NCBI RefSeq assembly: GCF_023146395.1
Contig: NZ_JAGLCD010000006.1
Location: forward strand, 121,809 to 185,808
Direction of reading: 5' to 3'
DNA: 64,000 nt
Origin: Aeromicrobium sp.
GTDB taxonomy: Bacteria; Actinomycetota; Actinomycetes; Propionibacteriales; Nocardioidaceae
The position numbers and the translations under genes were made by a program. Shown here in pieces: positions 23,281 to 32,301 of the stretch; the stretch's first letter is position 1; every line of letters starts with the position of its first letter. The notes beneath the pieces are model-generated. The model did no database searches, had not been told where the DNA came from, and saw nothing but the letters and a program-made list of their open reading frames with translations.

Positions 23281-25002
23281 ATGGGCGAGAAGAGCGAGCA
23301 GTTCGACTACGACGTCGTGGTGGTGGGATCCGGCTTCGGCGGCAGCGTCACGGCGCTGCGCCTGACCGAGAAGGGATATCGCGTCGGGGTCATGGAGGCC
23401 GGCCGGCGCTTCGCCGACGACGAGTTCCCCGAGACCTCCTGGAAGGTGCGCCGCTACCTCTGGGCCCCGTGGGCGCGCTGTTTCGGCATCATGCGCATCA
23501 CGCTGCTGAAGGACGTGCTGATCACGAGCGGCACCGGCGTCGGCGGCGGCTCGCTCGTGTACGCCAACACGCTCTACGAGCCGCTCGAGCCGTTCTACGC
23601 CGACCCGCACTGGGCCCACATCACCGACTGGCGCGACGAGCTCGCCCCGCACTACGCGCAGGCCAAGAAGATGCTGGGCGTCACGACCTACCCCGGACGC
23701 ACGCCGGCCGACGACCTGGTCGAGCAGCTGGCGCGCGACTACGGCGTCGGTGAGACGTTCCACCCCACCGACGTGGGCGTCCTGTTCGGCGACGAGCCCG
23801 GCGCGAATCTCGGTGACCCGTTCTTCGGCGGCGCCGGCCCCGATCGCAACGCCTGCCTCGACTGCGGAGCCTGCATGACCGGATGCCGGCACAACGCCAA
23901 GAACACGCTCGTCAAGAACTACCTCTACCTCGCGGAGAAGAACGGCGCCGACATCCACGCGCTGACGACGGTGCACGACGTGCGTCCGCTCGAGCGGGGT
24001 GGCTACGAGGTCCGGACCCGGCGCACCGGCAGTCCGCTACGGCGCAAGACCTTCACGGCCGAGCAGGTCGTGTTCGCCGGCAACGCGCTGAGCACCCAGG
24101 ATCTCCTGCACCGGCTCAAGGAGCGGTCCCTGCCCCACCTGTCGGACCGGATCGGCGCGCTGAGCCGCACGAACTCCGAGGCGGTCCTGTCGGCCCGCTC
24201 GACCGCGAAGGACGCCGACTACACCGAGGGCGTCGCCATCACCTCGTCGTTCCACCCCGATGCCGTGACCCACGTCGAGCCCGTGCGCTACGGACGCGGC
24301 TCGGGGGCGCTCAGCCTCATGAACATGGCGCTCCCGGACCGTCCGGGCCCCGGGGGGCGCCTGCGTGCCGTGCTGCGGGGCTACCGCCTGCTCGGGATGC
24401 GGGGCACGTGGCGGATGCACTCGCCGCGGCGCTGGGCCGAGCAGTCGATCGTCATCCTGGTCATGCAGTCGGTCGACAACTCGATCACGACGTTCCGCCG
24501 GCGAGGCCTGTTCGGCACGCGCCTCTCGAGCCGTCAGGGTGCTGGCGAGCCGAACCCCGACTGGATCCCCGTGGCCGACCGGGTCTCGAAGGACGTCGCC
24601 GCGGCCATCGGCGGTCATCCCGGCAGCTCGGTCGGCGAGCTCGTGGGGGTGCCGCTCACGGCGCACTTCATCGGCGGCTGCGTGATCGGCGAGAGCGCCG
24701 AGACCGGGGTCATCGACCCCTACCAGAGGGTGCACGGCTACGACGGGCTCCACGTCGCCGACGGCTCGGCGATCTCGGCCAACCTGGGCGTCAACCCGTC
24801 GCTCACGATCACGGCCCAGGCCGAGCGCGCGATGTCGTTCTGGCCCAACAAGGGCGAGGCCGACCAGCGACCTGCGCCCGGTCAGCCGTACCGTCGTCTC
24901 GACGCCGTGGCCCCCGTGGCGCCTGCGGTGCCCGCGGGTGCGCCCGCCGCGCTCCTGCTGCCCATGCCGAAGGTGCGACCGGCCGACACCGCCGACGTCT
25001 GA
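23281..25002 (+). CDS. GMC-family FAD oxidoreductase (cholesterol-oxidase-like)
   Basis: 573 aa. The FAD motif VVVVGSGFGGSVTALRLTEKG is at residues 11-31. TSGTGVGGGSLVYAN is the GMC substrate/FAD segment. LDCGACMTGCRHNAKNT is a cysteine-rich block seen in ChoD-type members. The C-terminal half carries AHFIGGCVIG and NLGVNPSLTITA with the family's His and Asn. It is probably a sterol or alcohol oxidoreductase; the substrate is unknown. ATG 23281 follows a strong promoter by 7 bp and is divergent from tetR, with which it shares an operator. Confidence 0.85.
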   Translation: MGEKSEQFDYDVVVVGSGFGGSVTALRLTEKGYRVGVMEAGRRFADDEFPETSWKVRRYLWAPWARCFGIMRITLLKDVLITSGTGVGGGSLVYANTLYEPLEPFYADPHWAHITDWRDELAPHYAQAKKMLGVTTYPGRTPADDLVEQLARDYGVGETFHPTDVGVLFGDEPGANLGDPFFGGAGPDRNACLDCGACMTGCRHNAKNTLVKNYLYLAEKNGADIHALTTVHDVRPLERGGYEVRTRRTGSPLRRKTFTAEQVVFAGNALSTQDLLHRLKERSLPHLSDRIGALSRTNSEAVLSARSTAKDADYTEGVAITSSFHPDAVTHVEPVRYGRGSGALSLMNMALPDRPGPGGRLRAVLRGYRLLGMRGTWRMHSPRRWAEQSIVILVMQSVDNSITTFRRRGLFGTRLSSRQGAGEPNPDWIPVADRVSKDVAAAIGGHPGSSVGELVGVPLTAHFIGGCVIGESAETGVIDPYQRVHGYDGLHVADGSAISANLGVNPSLTITAQAERAMSFWPNKGEADQRPAPGQPYRRLDAVAPVAPAVPAGAPAALLLPMPKVRPADTADV

Positions 25003-25149
25003 CGCGGCTCCGGCTCCGCGCCGGCCTCGTTCGGCCCGTGGACGGTGGCGGCGACGGGACCGATTCCGCCGATCAGTGGTCACGGCTAGGGTGGCGGTCA
25101 AGAGCGCTGCCCAGCCGTGGGGGTGGCCGGATCGAGCAAGGAGTTCGGC

Positions 25150-27123
25150 ATGTCCGTGAACGTCGTCGTCAATGGTGAGGCCCGGGTCGTCGATCCTGGG
25201 ACCAAGGCCTGGCAGCTGTTCAGCGAGACGCCCGACGTCATCGCCGCCCGCATCGACGGGGAGCTGCGCGACCTGGCGACCGACCTGGTCGACGGGCAGA
25301 GCGTCGAGCCGGTCGACATCGCCTCGCCCGATGGTCTCGACATCCTGCGGCACTCCACGGCCCACGTCATGGCGCAGGCCGTGCAGGAGCTCTTCCCGCA
25401 CGCGAAGCTCGGCATCGGCCCGCCGATCACCGACGGCTTCTACTACGACTTCGACGTCCCGGAGCCGTTCGTGCCCGAGGATCTCGAGAAGATCGAGACC
25501 CGGATGCGCAAGATCGTCAAGGAGGGCCAGAAGTTCTCCCGTCGCGAGATCGACGACGACGCCGCCCGCGCCGAGCTCGCCGAGGAGCCGTACAAGATCG
25601 AGCTCATCGGCCTGAAGTCCTCGGCAGGGGACGCCGCCGAGGGGGCCAGCGTCGAGGTCGGTGACGGCGGCCTCAGCATCTACGACAACCTCAAGCGCGA
25701 CGGGTCCTTGGCTTGGAAGGATCTCTGCCGGGGCCCGCACCTGCCCACCACCAAGCGCATCCCGGCGTTCAAGCTCATGCGCTCGGCGGCGGCGTACTGG
25801 CGCGGCAACGAGAAGAACAAGCAGCTCCAGCGCCTGTACGGCACCGCGTGGCCCAGCAAGGAGGCGCTGGAGGAGCACCTCCACCGCATCGAGGAGGCGC
25901 AGCGCCGCGACCACCGCCGTCTCGGCACCGAGCTCGACCTCTACAGCTTCCCCGACGAGATCGGCTCGGGCCTGCCGGTCTTCCATCCCAAGGGTGGCGT
26001 CATCAAGCGCGAGATGGAGGACTACGTCCGTCGCCGCCACATCGAGGAGGGCTTCGAGTACGTCGGCACACCGCACGTCTCGCGTGAGGAGCTGTTCTAC
26101 ACCTCGGGTCACCTGCCCTACTACGGCGAGAACATGTTCCCCCCGCTGGACCTCGACGGGCAGCCGTACCGCCTCAAGGCGATGAACTGCCCCATGCACA
26201 ACCTGATCTTCCGGTCGCGCCAGCGCTCGTACCGCGAGCTGCCGCTGCGCCTGTTCGAGTTCGGGCACGTGTACCGCAACGAGAAGTCGGGCGTGATCCA
26301 CGGCCTGACCCGCGTGCGGGGCTTCGCGCAGGACGACTCGCACTCCTACGTCACCCCGGAGCAGGCGCCCGACGAGATCCGCCACCTCCTGGGGTTCGTG
26401 CTGAGCCTGCTGCGCGACTTCGGGATGGACGACTTCTACCTCGAGCTCTCGACCCGCGACGACTCCAAGCCCGACAAGTTCATCGGCTCCGACGAGGACT
26501 GGGCCACCGCGACCCAGGTGCTCGAAGACGTCTGCCTCGAGACCGGGCTCGAGCTCGTGCCCGATCCCGGCGGAGCGGCGTACTACGGGCCGAAGGTGTC
26601 GGTGCAGGCGCGCGACGCGATCGGTCGCACCTGGCAGATGTCGACGATCCAGTACGACTTCAACATGCCCTCGACCGAGCGGTTCAATCTCGAGTACGTC
26701 GCCGCCGACGGGTCACGGCAGCAGCCGGTCATGATCCACTCGGCCAAGTTCGGCTCGATCGAGCGGTTCATGGGCGTGCTCGTGGAGCACTACGCGGGCG
26801 CCTTCCCTCCGTGGCTCGCGCCGGTCCAGGCGGTCGGCATCCCGGTCGCGGAGCGGCACACCGAGCACCTGCGGGCGCTGGGGGAGCGACTCACGGCCGC
26901 CGGCATCCGCTTCGAGCTCGACGAGTCCGACGAGCGGATGCAGAAGAAGATCCGCAACGCCCAGACCCAGAAGGTGCCGTTCATGCTCCTCGCGGGCGAC
27001 CACGACGTCGAGGGCGGGGCGGTCTCGTTCCGCTTCCGCAGCGGCGAGCAGGAGAACGGCGTCCCGCTCGATGAGGCCGTCGCCCGCATCGTCGCCGCGG
27101 TGGAGTCCCGTAGCCAGGTCTGA
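25150..27123 (+). CDS. thrS: Threonyl-tRNA synthetase
   Basis: 657 aa. A TGS domain (about 1-60) is followed by the editing domain with [11 protein letters not shown]. The class II catalytic core has MNCPMHN (zinc Cys) and [13 protein letters not shown] (motif 2), and the anticodon-binding domain starts near 550 ([14 protein letters not shown]). It charges tRNA-Thr. ATG 25150 has an AAGGAG Shine-Dalgarno 8 bp upstream. A TAGGGT hexamer at 25087 is a plausible -10 for a 50-nt leader. No T-box is visible. A long perfect hairpin follows the stop. Confidence 0.97.
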   Translation: MSVNVVVNGEARVVDPGTKAWQLFSETPDVIAARIDGELRDLATDLVDGQSVEPVDIASPDGLDILRHSTAHVMAQAVQELFPHAKLGIGPPITDGFYYDFDVPEPFVPEDLEKIETRMRKIVKEGQKFSRREIDDDAARAELAEEPYKIELIGLKSSAGDAAEGASVEVGDGGLSIYDNLKRDGSLAWKDLCRGPHLPTTKRIPAFKLMRSAAAYWRGNEKNKQLQRLYGTAWPSKEALEEHLHRIEEAQRRDHRRLGTELDLYSFPDEIGSGLPVFHPKGGVIKREMEDYVRRRHIEEGFEYVGTPHVSREELFYTSGHLPYYGENMFPPLDLDGQPYRLKAMNCPMHNLIFRSRQRSYRELPLRLFEFGHVYRNEKSGVIHGLTRVRGFAQDDSHSYVTPEQAPDEIRHLLGFVLSLLRDFGMDDFYLELSTRDDSKPDKFIGSDEDWATATQVLEDVCLETGLELVPDPGGAAYYGPKVSVQARDAIGRTWQMSTIQYDFNMPSTERFNLEYVAADGSRQQPVMIHSAKFGSIERFMGVLVEHYAGAFPPWLAPVQAVGIPVAERHTEHLRALGERLTAAGIRFELDESDERMQKKIRNAQTQKVPFMLLAGDHDVEGGAVSFRFRSGEQENGVPLDEAVARIVAAVESRSQV

Positions 27124-27129
27124 CGAACT

Positions 27130-27177
27130 GAACCTGAGGGGTTGCGGGTGTCCCGGCACCCGCAACCCCTCAGGTTC
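27130..27177. terminator. 21-bp perfect hairpin after thrS, probable terminator
   Basis: GAACCTGAGGGGTTGCGGGTG (27130-27150) pairs without mismatch with the complementary arm 27157-27177 around a 6-nt loop. No U tract follows on either strand. It lies 6 bp after the thrS stop and just before the HIT gene promoter. Confidence 0.65.
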
Positions 27178-27194
27178 GGCCGTCGAGCACGCAC

Positions 27195-27200
27195 TAGGGT
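27195..27200 (+). promoter_or_regulatory. -10 element TAGGGT of the HIT gene
   Basis: TAGGGT ends 7 bp before GTG 27208; it selects that start over the in-frame GTG 27199, which overlaps the hexamer. Confidence 0.55.
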
Positions 27201-27207
27201 GGCCGAC

Positions 27208-27753
27208 GTGACCGAGGGACCAGACCGCCTGCAACGGCTGTACACGCCGTATCGCATGTCGTACGTGCGCGGTGAGGAGTCCGAGGCCGACGCGGGTGAA
27301 CTCGCGCTCGCTGAGGGCGCCGACCCGTCCTGCCCGTTCTGCCGGATCGCGGCCGGGGGCGCACAGTCCGAGCTCGTCGTCCACCGGGGCGACGCGTGCT
27401 TCGTCGTGCTCAACCTGTACCCGTACAACCCCGGTCACCTGATGGTCGTGCCGAACCGGCACGTCGCCGACTACACCGACCTGACCGCGCAGGAGACGGC
27501 GGAGGTCGCCGCGTTGAGCCAGCACGCCCTACGGGCGATCCGACGCGTGTCGCAGCCGCACGGCTTCAACCTCGGCCTCAACCTCGGGGGTGTCGCGGGC
27601 GGCTCGCTGTCGCAGCACCTCCACCAGCACGTCGTCCCGCGATGGTCGGGCGATGCCAACTTCATGACCGTGCTGGGCCAGACCAAGACGCTGCCCCAGC
27701 TGCTCGAGGACACGCGCGACCTGCTCGCGGCGGCGTGGTCCGACGACGCCTGA
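27208..27753 (+). CDS. HIT-domain protein (Ap4A phosphorylase-like)
   Basis: 181 aa. The histidine triad is SQHLHQHVVPRW, preceded by NLYPYNPGHLMVVPNRHV. An N-terminal CPFCRI zinc-binding-like segment is also typical of actinobacterial HIT hydrolases/phosphorylases (Rv2613c is an Ap4A phosphorylase). It is likely to act on diadenosine polyphosphates or a related nucleotide. GTG 27208 is 7 bp after TAGGGT. It is followed by pgsA as in mycobacteria. Confidence 0.88.
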   Translation: MTEGPDRLQRLYTPYRMSYVRGEESEADAGELALAEGADPSCPFCRIAAGGAQSELVVHRGDACFVVLNLYPYNPGHLMVVPNRHVADYTDLTAQETAEVAALSQHALRAIRRVSQPHGFNLGLNLGGVAGGSLSQHLHQHVVPRWSGDANFMTVLGQTKTLPQLLEDTRDLLAAAWSDDA

Positions 27754-27786
27754 GCCCACCCTCGATGTCCGGGGAGGACACCGCAC

Positions 27787-28422
27787 ATGCTCGAACGCTT
27801 CCGCCAGTTCTGGACCAACGTCTGGGCGCCCTTGGCGAACCTCCTGCTCAAGTGGGGCGTCAAGCCCGATCACGTCACGATCGTCGGCACGGCCGGTGTC
27901 GTGTTCGGTGCCCTGTTCTTCTTCCCGCGCGGTGAGCTGTTCTGGGGCGTCATGTTCATCACGGCGTTCGTGTTCAGCGACATCATGGACGGCTACATGG
28001 CGCGCCAGTCCGGCCAGTCGAGCAAGTGGGGCGCGTTCCTGGACTCGACGCTCGACCGGGTCGGCGACGCGGCGATCTTCGGGGGTCTGGCGATCTACTA
28101 CGTCTCGGTACACGCCGAGGCCGACCTGGGGGAGGTGCGCTGGTACTTCTACCTGAGCCTGGCGTGCCTCGTGCTGGGCAGCCTCACGTCCTACGCGCGG
28201 GCGCGGGCCGAGAGCCTCGGGATGCAGGCCAAGGGCGGCATCGCCGAGCGTGCCGACCGTCTCGTGGCGATCCTGGTCATGACCGGCTTCAACGGCCTCC
28301 TGGGCTGGGACTTCCTGACCGAGATCACGTTGTGGGCCCTGGCGCTCGCGAGCCTCGTGACGGTCTTCCAGCGCATGGCGATCGTGCACCGTCAGGCGGT
28401 GCTGGACCCCGGCCTGGACTGA
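27787..28422 (+). CDS. pgsA: CDP-alcohol phosphatidyltransferase, probable phosphatidylinositol phosphate synthase
   Basis: 211 aa. The catalytic signature D-x2-DG-x2-AR-x8-G-x3-D-x3-D is complete in SDIMDGYMARQ ... GAFLDSTLD (residues 65-90), with about six membrane helices. Synteny with HIT genes (Rv2613c-Rv2612c) points to synthesis of phosphatidylinositol phosphate from CDP-diacylglycerol and inositol phosphate. GGAGG lies about 9 bp before ATG 27787. Unlike mycobacteria, no PatA or PimA genes follow. Confidence 0.88.
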   Translation: MLERFRQFWTNVWAPLANLLLKWGVKPDHVTIVGTAGVVFGALFFFPRGELFWGVMFITAFVFSDIMDGYMARQSGQSSKWGAFLDSTLDRVGDAAIFGGLAIYYVSVHAEADLGEVRWYFYLSLACLVLGSLTSYARARAESLGMQAKGGIAERADRLVAILVMTGFNGLLGWDFLTEITLWALALASLVTVFQRMAIVHRQAVLDPGLD

Positions 28423-28482
28423 GCGACGCCGGCCCGTGTGACTCATCGGCGCAGGTCAGGGGCCAGGAGTCGCCGACAGGAT

Positions 28483-28509
28483 CTATGTGCCATTGGCGTT
28501 GACACATAG
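28483..28509. promoter_or_regulatory. Inverted repeat over the -35 of the diiron gene
   Basis: CTATGTG (28483-28489) and CACATAG (28503-28509) are a perfect 7-bp inverted repeat whose right half overlaps the TTGACA -35. It is a likely repressor operator; the regulator is not encoded next to it. Confidence 0.55.
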
Positions 28510-28528
28510 CCGCTGGCCTGCCCATACT
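28499..28528 (+). promoter_or_regulatory. Promoter of the diiron protein-fprB operon
   Basis: Consensus -35 TTGACA (28499-28504), 18-bp spacer and -10 CATACT (28523-28528), 6 bp before ATG 28535. Confidence 0.65.
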
Positions 28529-28534
28529 CGGGGT

Positions 28535-29572
28535 ATGACCGTGACTGACGCGCACGACCTCGACCAGACCCAGGAAGCTCTGCCGACCCTCGGGGGAGCC
28601 GAGTACGCCCAGACCCTGCGCCAGCTCTCCCAGGCGTCCGTCGACCGTCACTTCGACGCGTTCATCGACATCCCGTGGGACCACCCGGACTTCCAGGTCG
28701 ACCCCACCGACGAGCGGTGGATCCTCCCCGACGGCATCGATCCGCTCGGCTCACACCCCTGGTACAAGGGGCTGCCGGTCGAGCGTCAGATCGAGATCGG
28801 CATGTGGCGCCAGGCCAACATCATGAAGGTCGGCCTGCAGTTCGAGAACATCCTGATCCGCGGCATCATGCAGTACGTCTTCACCCAGCCGAACGGGTCG
28901 GAGGAGTACCGCTACCTCACCCACGAGGCCACCGAGGAGTGCCACCACACGCAGATGTTCCAGCAGGGCGTCAACCGCATCGGCGTCGACGTCCCGGGCA
29001 TGCCCCGGTGGATGCGCGCCGTGTCCGGACTCCTGCCGCTCGTGGCGTCCCGCTTCCCGGTCGCGTTCTTCATCGGCGTGCTGGCCGGGGAGGAGCCGAT
29101 CGACCACACCCAGAAGCAGGTCCTGCGTGGCTCGAAGCAGCTGCCGCCGGTCCTGGCGCGGATCATGCAGATCCACGTCGCCGAGGAGGCGCGTCACATC
29201 TCCTTCGCGCACGCCTACGTGATGCGCAACGGCCCGCGGCTGGGCCGCGTCGAGCGGCAGATCGTCGCGCTGCTGTACCCCGTGATCATGCGGGTGCTGG
29301 GTGACGCGATCCTGATCCCGCCGAAGGAGCTCCGCACCGAGATGGGCGTGCCGAAGCACGTGCTCGACGAGCTGTACTGGAACTCGCCGCAGTCGCAGGA
29401 GTTCCTGGCCGAGCTGTTCAGCGATGTGCGCATGCTGGCCGAGGAGTCCGGCCTCATGACGCGCGCGTCGCGCCGGGTGTGGCGCCGGCTCAAGATCGAC
29501 GGCCGCTCCTCGCGATACCGCAGCGAGCCGCCGGCCGCGCTGGTCGACCCGGTCGCGGTCGACGCAGCCTGA
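28535..29572 (+). CDS. AurF-like diiron oxygenase/ferritin-like protein
   Basis: 345 aa. Diiron ligands are visible in the helices LQFENILIRGIM, THEATEECHHTQMF (E-x-x-H type), AGEEPIDHTQ and HVAEEARHISFAHAY. This is the pattern of the AurF (p-aminobenzoate N-oxygenase) family and related diiron proteins. The substrate is unknown. The ATG is set by a TTGACA promoter 6 bp upstream; the track start at 28487 precedes that promoter. It ends 1 bp before the ferredoxin-reductase gene, which is likely its electron donor. Confidence 0.82.
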   Translation: MTVTDAHDLDQTQEALPTLGGAEYAQTLRQLSQASVDRHFDAFIDIPWDHPDFQVDPTDERWILPDGIDPLGSHPWYKGLPVERQIEIGMWRQANIMKVGLQFENILIRGIMQYVFTQPNGSEEYRYLTHEATEECHHTQMFQQGVNRIGVDVPGMPRWMRAVSGLLPLVASRFPVAFFIGVLAGEEPIDHTQKQVLRGSKQLPPVLARIMQIHVAEEARHISFAHAYVMRNGPRLGRVERQIVALLYPVIMRVLGDAILIPPKELRTEMGVPKHVLDELYWNSPQSQEFLAELFSDVRMLAEESGLMTRASRRVWRRLKIDGRSSRYRSEPPAALVDPVAVDAA

Positions 29573-29573
29573 C

Positions 29574-31223
29574 GTGCCCCACGTCGTCACGCAGCCGTGC
29601 TGCGGCGACGCCTCGTGCGTCTTCGCCTGCCCGGTCAACTGCATCCACCCCACCCCGGACGAGCCGGACTTCGCCACGGCGGAGATGGTCTACATCGACC
29701 CCGTCTCGTGCGTCGACTGCGGGGCGTGCGTGCGGGCCTGCCCCGTCGGCGCGATCAAGCCGCACACCAAGCTGGATGACGACGAGCTCGTGTTCATGGA
29801 GCTCAATGCGCTCTTCCATGCCGGTTCCGACGCGGGCAACGGCCTGGAGTCGGCCACCCGCCCGGCGCAGGCGCCCGTGCCGCCGGTCGTGCGGGTGCCG
29901 GAGGGCACGTCGCTCGACGTCGCGATCGTGGGGGCCGGCCCGGCCGCGCTGTACGCGGCCGACGAGCTCCTGAAGCAGCGCGGCGTGCGGGTCACCGTGC
30001 TCGACCGGCTGCCGACGCCGCACGGCCTGGTGCGGGCGGGCGTCGCGCCCGACCACCAGCACACCAAGGACATCGGAAGGCTGTTCGCACAGATCGAGTC
30101 GCAGCCGGGTTTCGCGTACCGCCTCGGCGTCGAGGTCGGCCGCGACGTGACCCATGACCAGCTCCTGACCAGCCATGACGCGGTGGTCTACGCCACGGGT
30201 GCGCCGGCCGACCGGCAGCTCGGGGTGCCCGGGGAGGGCCTGCCCGGCACGGCGACCGCCACCGAGGTCGTGGCCTGGTACAACGGCCACCCCGATCATG
30301 TGCAGGCGCCGCTGGACCTCCAGGCCGAGCGCGTCGTGGTGGTCGGCAACGGCAACGTCGCCCTGGACGTCGCCCGGGTGATCCTCAGCGAGCCCGACGA
30401 GCTGGCCCGCACCGACATCGCCGACCACGCGCTCGCTGCCCTGCGCCAGAGCGCGGTGCGCGAGGTCGTGCTGGTGGCGCGGCGGGGGCCCGCCCAGGCC
30501 GCCTTCACGGTGCCGGAGATGGTCGGCCTGCTGCACCACCGCGACATCGACGTCGTGGTCGAGCAGCGTGAGCTGCTGGGGGGCGACGACCAGAAGTCGG
30601 CCCTGCTGCGCGACGGTTCGGTCCCGGTGGTCGACCCGGCGCGCCGGCGCGTCGTGCTGCGGTTCCTGGCAGCACCGGAAGCCGTCATCGGCGACGACGT
30701 GGTCGAGGGCCTGCAAGTCGTGCACACCTCGCTCGAGACGCGAGCCGACGGCGCGGTCGTCGCCGTGCCCATGCAGGAGCGCGAGGTCATCGCCACCTCG
30801 TGCGTGCTGCGCTCGGTGGGCTATCGCTCGACCCCCGTCCCCGGCGTCCCGTTCGACCCTGCACTCCACCGGATCCCGAACATCGACGGGCGGGTGCTGG
30901 CCGAGCCGGGTGGCGAGCTGTTGCCGCGCACGTACGTCGTGGGATGGGCCAAGCGCGGGCCCACGGGGTTCATCGGCACCAACAAGTCGTGCTCGCTCGA
31001 GACCGTCAACGCGCTGCTCACCGACGTCGCGACGGGTCGTGTGGTGCCGGCCGGCCGGCCCCGACCGGTCCTGCACGACGGGGCCGCGCTCGACCGGGCT
31101 GACTGGCTGCTGCTCGACGCGCACGAGCGTCGAGCCGGGCGTGAGCAGGGCCGTCCCCGGCGCAAGGTCGTCGACCGTCTCGCGATGGCGGACGTCGTCA
31201 GGACCGCCAAGGCGGCTCGGTAG
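29574..31223 (+). CDS. fprB: Ferredoxin-fused ferredoxin-NADP reductase (FprB type)
   Basis: 549 aa. A ferredoxin domain occupies about 1-90, with two cysteine sets (CVFACPVNC and CVDCGACVRACPVG). An adrenodoxin-reductase-like flavoprotein follows from about 115: VAIVGAGPAALYAADEL (FAD), GLVRAGVAPDHQ, VVVGNGNVALDVAR (NADPH), and GWAKRGPTGFIGTNK near the C-terminus. It moves electrons from NADPH through FAD to the ferredoxin and then to a partner. The 1-bp gap to the AurF-like gene suggests that protein is the partner. Homologous to M. tuberculosis FprB. Confidence 0.93.
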   Translation: MPHVVTQPCCGDASCVFACPVNCIHPTPDEPDFATAEMVYIDPVSCVDCGACVRACPVGAIKPHTKLDDDELVFMELNALFHAGSDAGNGLESATRPAQAPVPPVVRVPEGTSLDVAIVGAGPAALYAADELLKQRGVRVTVLDRLPTPHGLVRAGVAPDHQHTKDIGRLFAQIESQPGFAYRLGVEVGRDVTHDQLLTSHDAVVYATGAPADRQLGVPGEGLPGTATATEVVAWYNGHPDHVQAPLDLQAERVVVVGNGNVALDVARVILSEPDELARTDIADHALAALRQSAVREVVLVARRGPAQAAFTVPEMVGLLHHRDIDVVVEQRELLGGDDQKSALLRDGSVPVVDPARRRVVLRFLAAPEAVIGDDVVEGLQVVHTSLETRADGAVVAVPMQEREVIATSCVLRSVGYRSTPVPGVPFDPALHRIPNIDGRVLAEPGGELLPRTYVVGWAKRGPTGFIGTNKSCSLETVNALLTDVATGRVVPAGRPRPVLHDGAALDRADWLLLDAHERRAGREQGRPRRKVVDRLAMADVVRTAKAAR

Positions 31224-31226
31224 ACT
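31221..31226 (+). promoter_or_regulatory. -10 element TAGACT of pdxS
   Basis: TAGACT ends 6 bp before GTG 31233 and overlaps the fprB stop. Confidence 0.55.
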
Positions 31227-31232
31227 GATCCG

Positions 31233-32144
31233 GTGAGCACCGAACAGACCCCCAGCACCCCCAGCGAGGTCGGCACCTCTCGCGTGAAGCGCGGCATGGC
31301 CGAGATGCTGAAGGGCGGCGTCATCATGGACGTCGTCGACGCGACGCAGGCGAAGATCGCCGAGGACGCCGGCGCCGTGGCCGTCATGGCGCTCGAGCGG
31401 GTCCCGGCCGACATCCGCGCCCAGGGTGGCGTGGCGCGGGCCAGCGATCCCGACCTGATCGACGGCATCATCGACGCCGTCTCGATCCCGGTCATGGCCA
31501 AGGCGCGCATCGGCCACTTCGCGGAGGCCCAGATCCTGCAGAGCCTCGGCGTCGACTACATCGACGAGTCCGAGGTCCTGACGCCGGCCGACTACGCCAA
31601 CCACATCGACAAGTGGGCGTTCAACGTCCCGTTCGTCTGCGGCGCGACCAACCTCGGCGAGGCGCTGCGCCGCATCACCGAGGGTGCGGCCTTCATCCGC
31701 TCCAAGGGCGAGGCCGGCACGGGCGACGTCTCCAACGCCGTGACCCACATCCGCAAGATCACGGGCGAGATCCGTCGTCTCCAGGGCCTGCGCGACGACG
31801 AGCTCTACGTCGCCGCCAAGGAGCTGCAGGCGCCGTTCGACCTGGTCAAGGAGATCGCCGCGACCGGCAAGCTCCCCGTCACGCTCTTCACGGCCGGCGG
31901 CATCGCGACCCCCGCCGACGCCGCGCTGGTCATGCAGCTCGGGTCCGAAGGCGTCTTCGTCGGCTCCGGCATCTTCAAGTCCGGCAACCCGTCCGAGCGC
32001 GCCGAGGCGATCGTCAAGGCCACGACGTTCTACGACGACCCCGACGTGGTCGCCAAGGTCTCGCGCGGACTCGGCGACGCGATGGTCGGCATCAACGTCT
32101 CCGACATCCCCGAGCCGCACCGCCTCGAGACCCGCGGCTGGTAA
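31233..32144 (+). CDS. pdxS: Pyridoxal 5'-phosphate synthase lyase subunit PdxS
   Basis: 303 aa TIM barrel. Catalytic and phosphate-binding blocks are intact: [16 protein letters not shown], the Schiff-base Lys in [14 protein letters not shown], the second Lys in [20 protein letters not shown], and [14 protein letters not shown]. With PdxT it makes PLP from ribose 5-phosphate, glyceraldehyde 3-phosphate and ammonia. GTG 31233 is 6 bp after TAGACT. Here pdxT is separated from it by about 160 bp with its own promoter. Confidence 0.97.
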   Translation: MSTEQTPSTPSEVGTSRVKRGMAEMLKGGVIMDVVDATQAKIAEDAGAVAVMALERVPADIRAQGGVARASDPDLIDGIIDAVSIPVMAKARIGHFAEAQILQSLGVDYIDESEVLTPADYANHIDKWAFNVPFVCGATNLGEALRRITEGAAFIRSKGEAGTGDVSNAVTHIRKITGEIRRLQGLRDDELYVAAKELQAPFDLVKEIAATGKLPVTLFTAGGIATPADAALVMQLGSEGVFVGSGIFKSGNPSERAEAIVKATTFYDDPDVVAKVSRGLGDAMVGINVSDIPEPHRLETRGW

Positions 32145-32188
32145 GCGGCAACGACTTCGTCGCTCCGCGGCTCGTTCCTCGCCGCTTT

Positions 32189-32216
32189 CTCGGTGCTCGC
32201 TGGCGCTCGCACCGAG
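32189..32216 (+). terminator. Possible terminator hairpin after pdxS
   Basis: CTCGGTGC and GCACCGAG pair perfectly around a 12-nt loop, 45 bp past the pdxS stop. There is no U tract. The surrounding bases resemble a degenerate repeat also seen near 56540. Confidence 0.4.
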
Positions 32217-32289
32217 CCGCTTGTCTCGCTGCGCTCGACCGGTGGTCGCGGAGCGGCTGGTCGGGTCTGCCACGCCCGCTGGCGGTCAC

Positions 32290-32295
32290 TAGGGT
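32290..32295 (+). promoter_or_regulatory. -10 element TAGGGT of pdxT
   Basis: TAGGGT ends 6 bp before GTG 32302. Confidence 0.5.
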
Positions 32296-32301
32296 GATCC
32301 G

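Noticed and set aside
25003-25149. T-box leader before thrS
   Set aside because: No T-box sequence (TGGNACC-type) or specifier stem is visible.
24037-26385. 782-aa minus-strand ORF opposite the GMC gene and thrS
   Set aside because: Composition typical of an antisense shadow; the plus strand has complete thrS and GMC domains.
28487-28534. Upstream ATG 28487 as start of the diiron protein
   Set aside because: It lies upstream of the TTGACA/CATACT promoter; ATG 28535 fits a leaderless start and the family N-terminus.
29490-32273. 927-aa minus-strand ORF opposite fprB and pdxS
   Set aside because: Spans two unrelated intact genes and has no recognisable domain.
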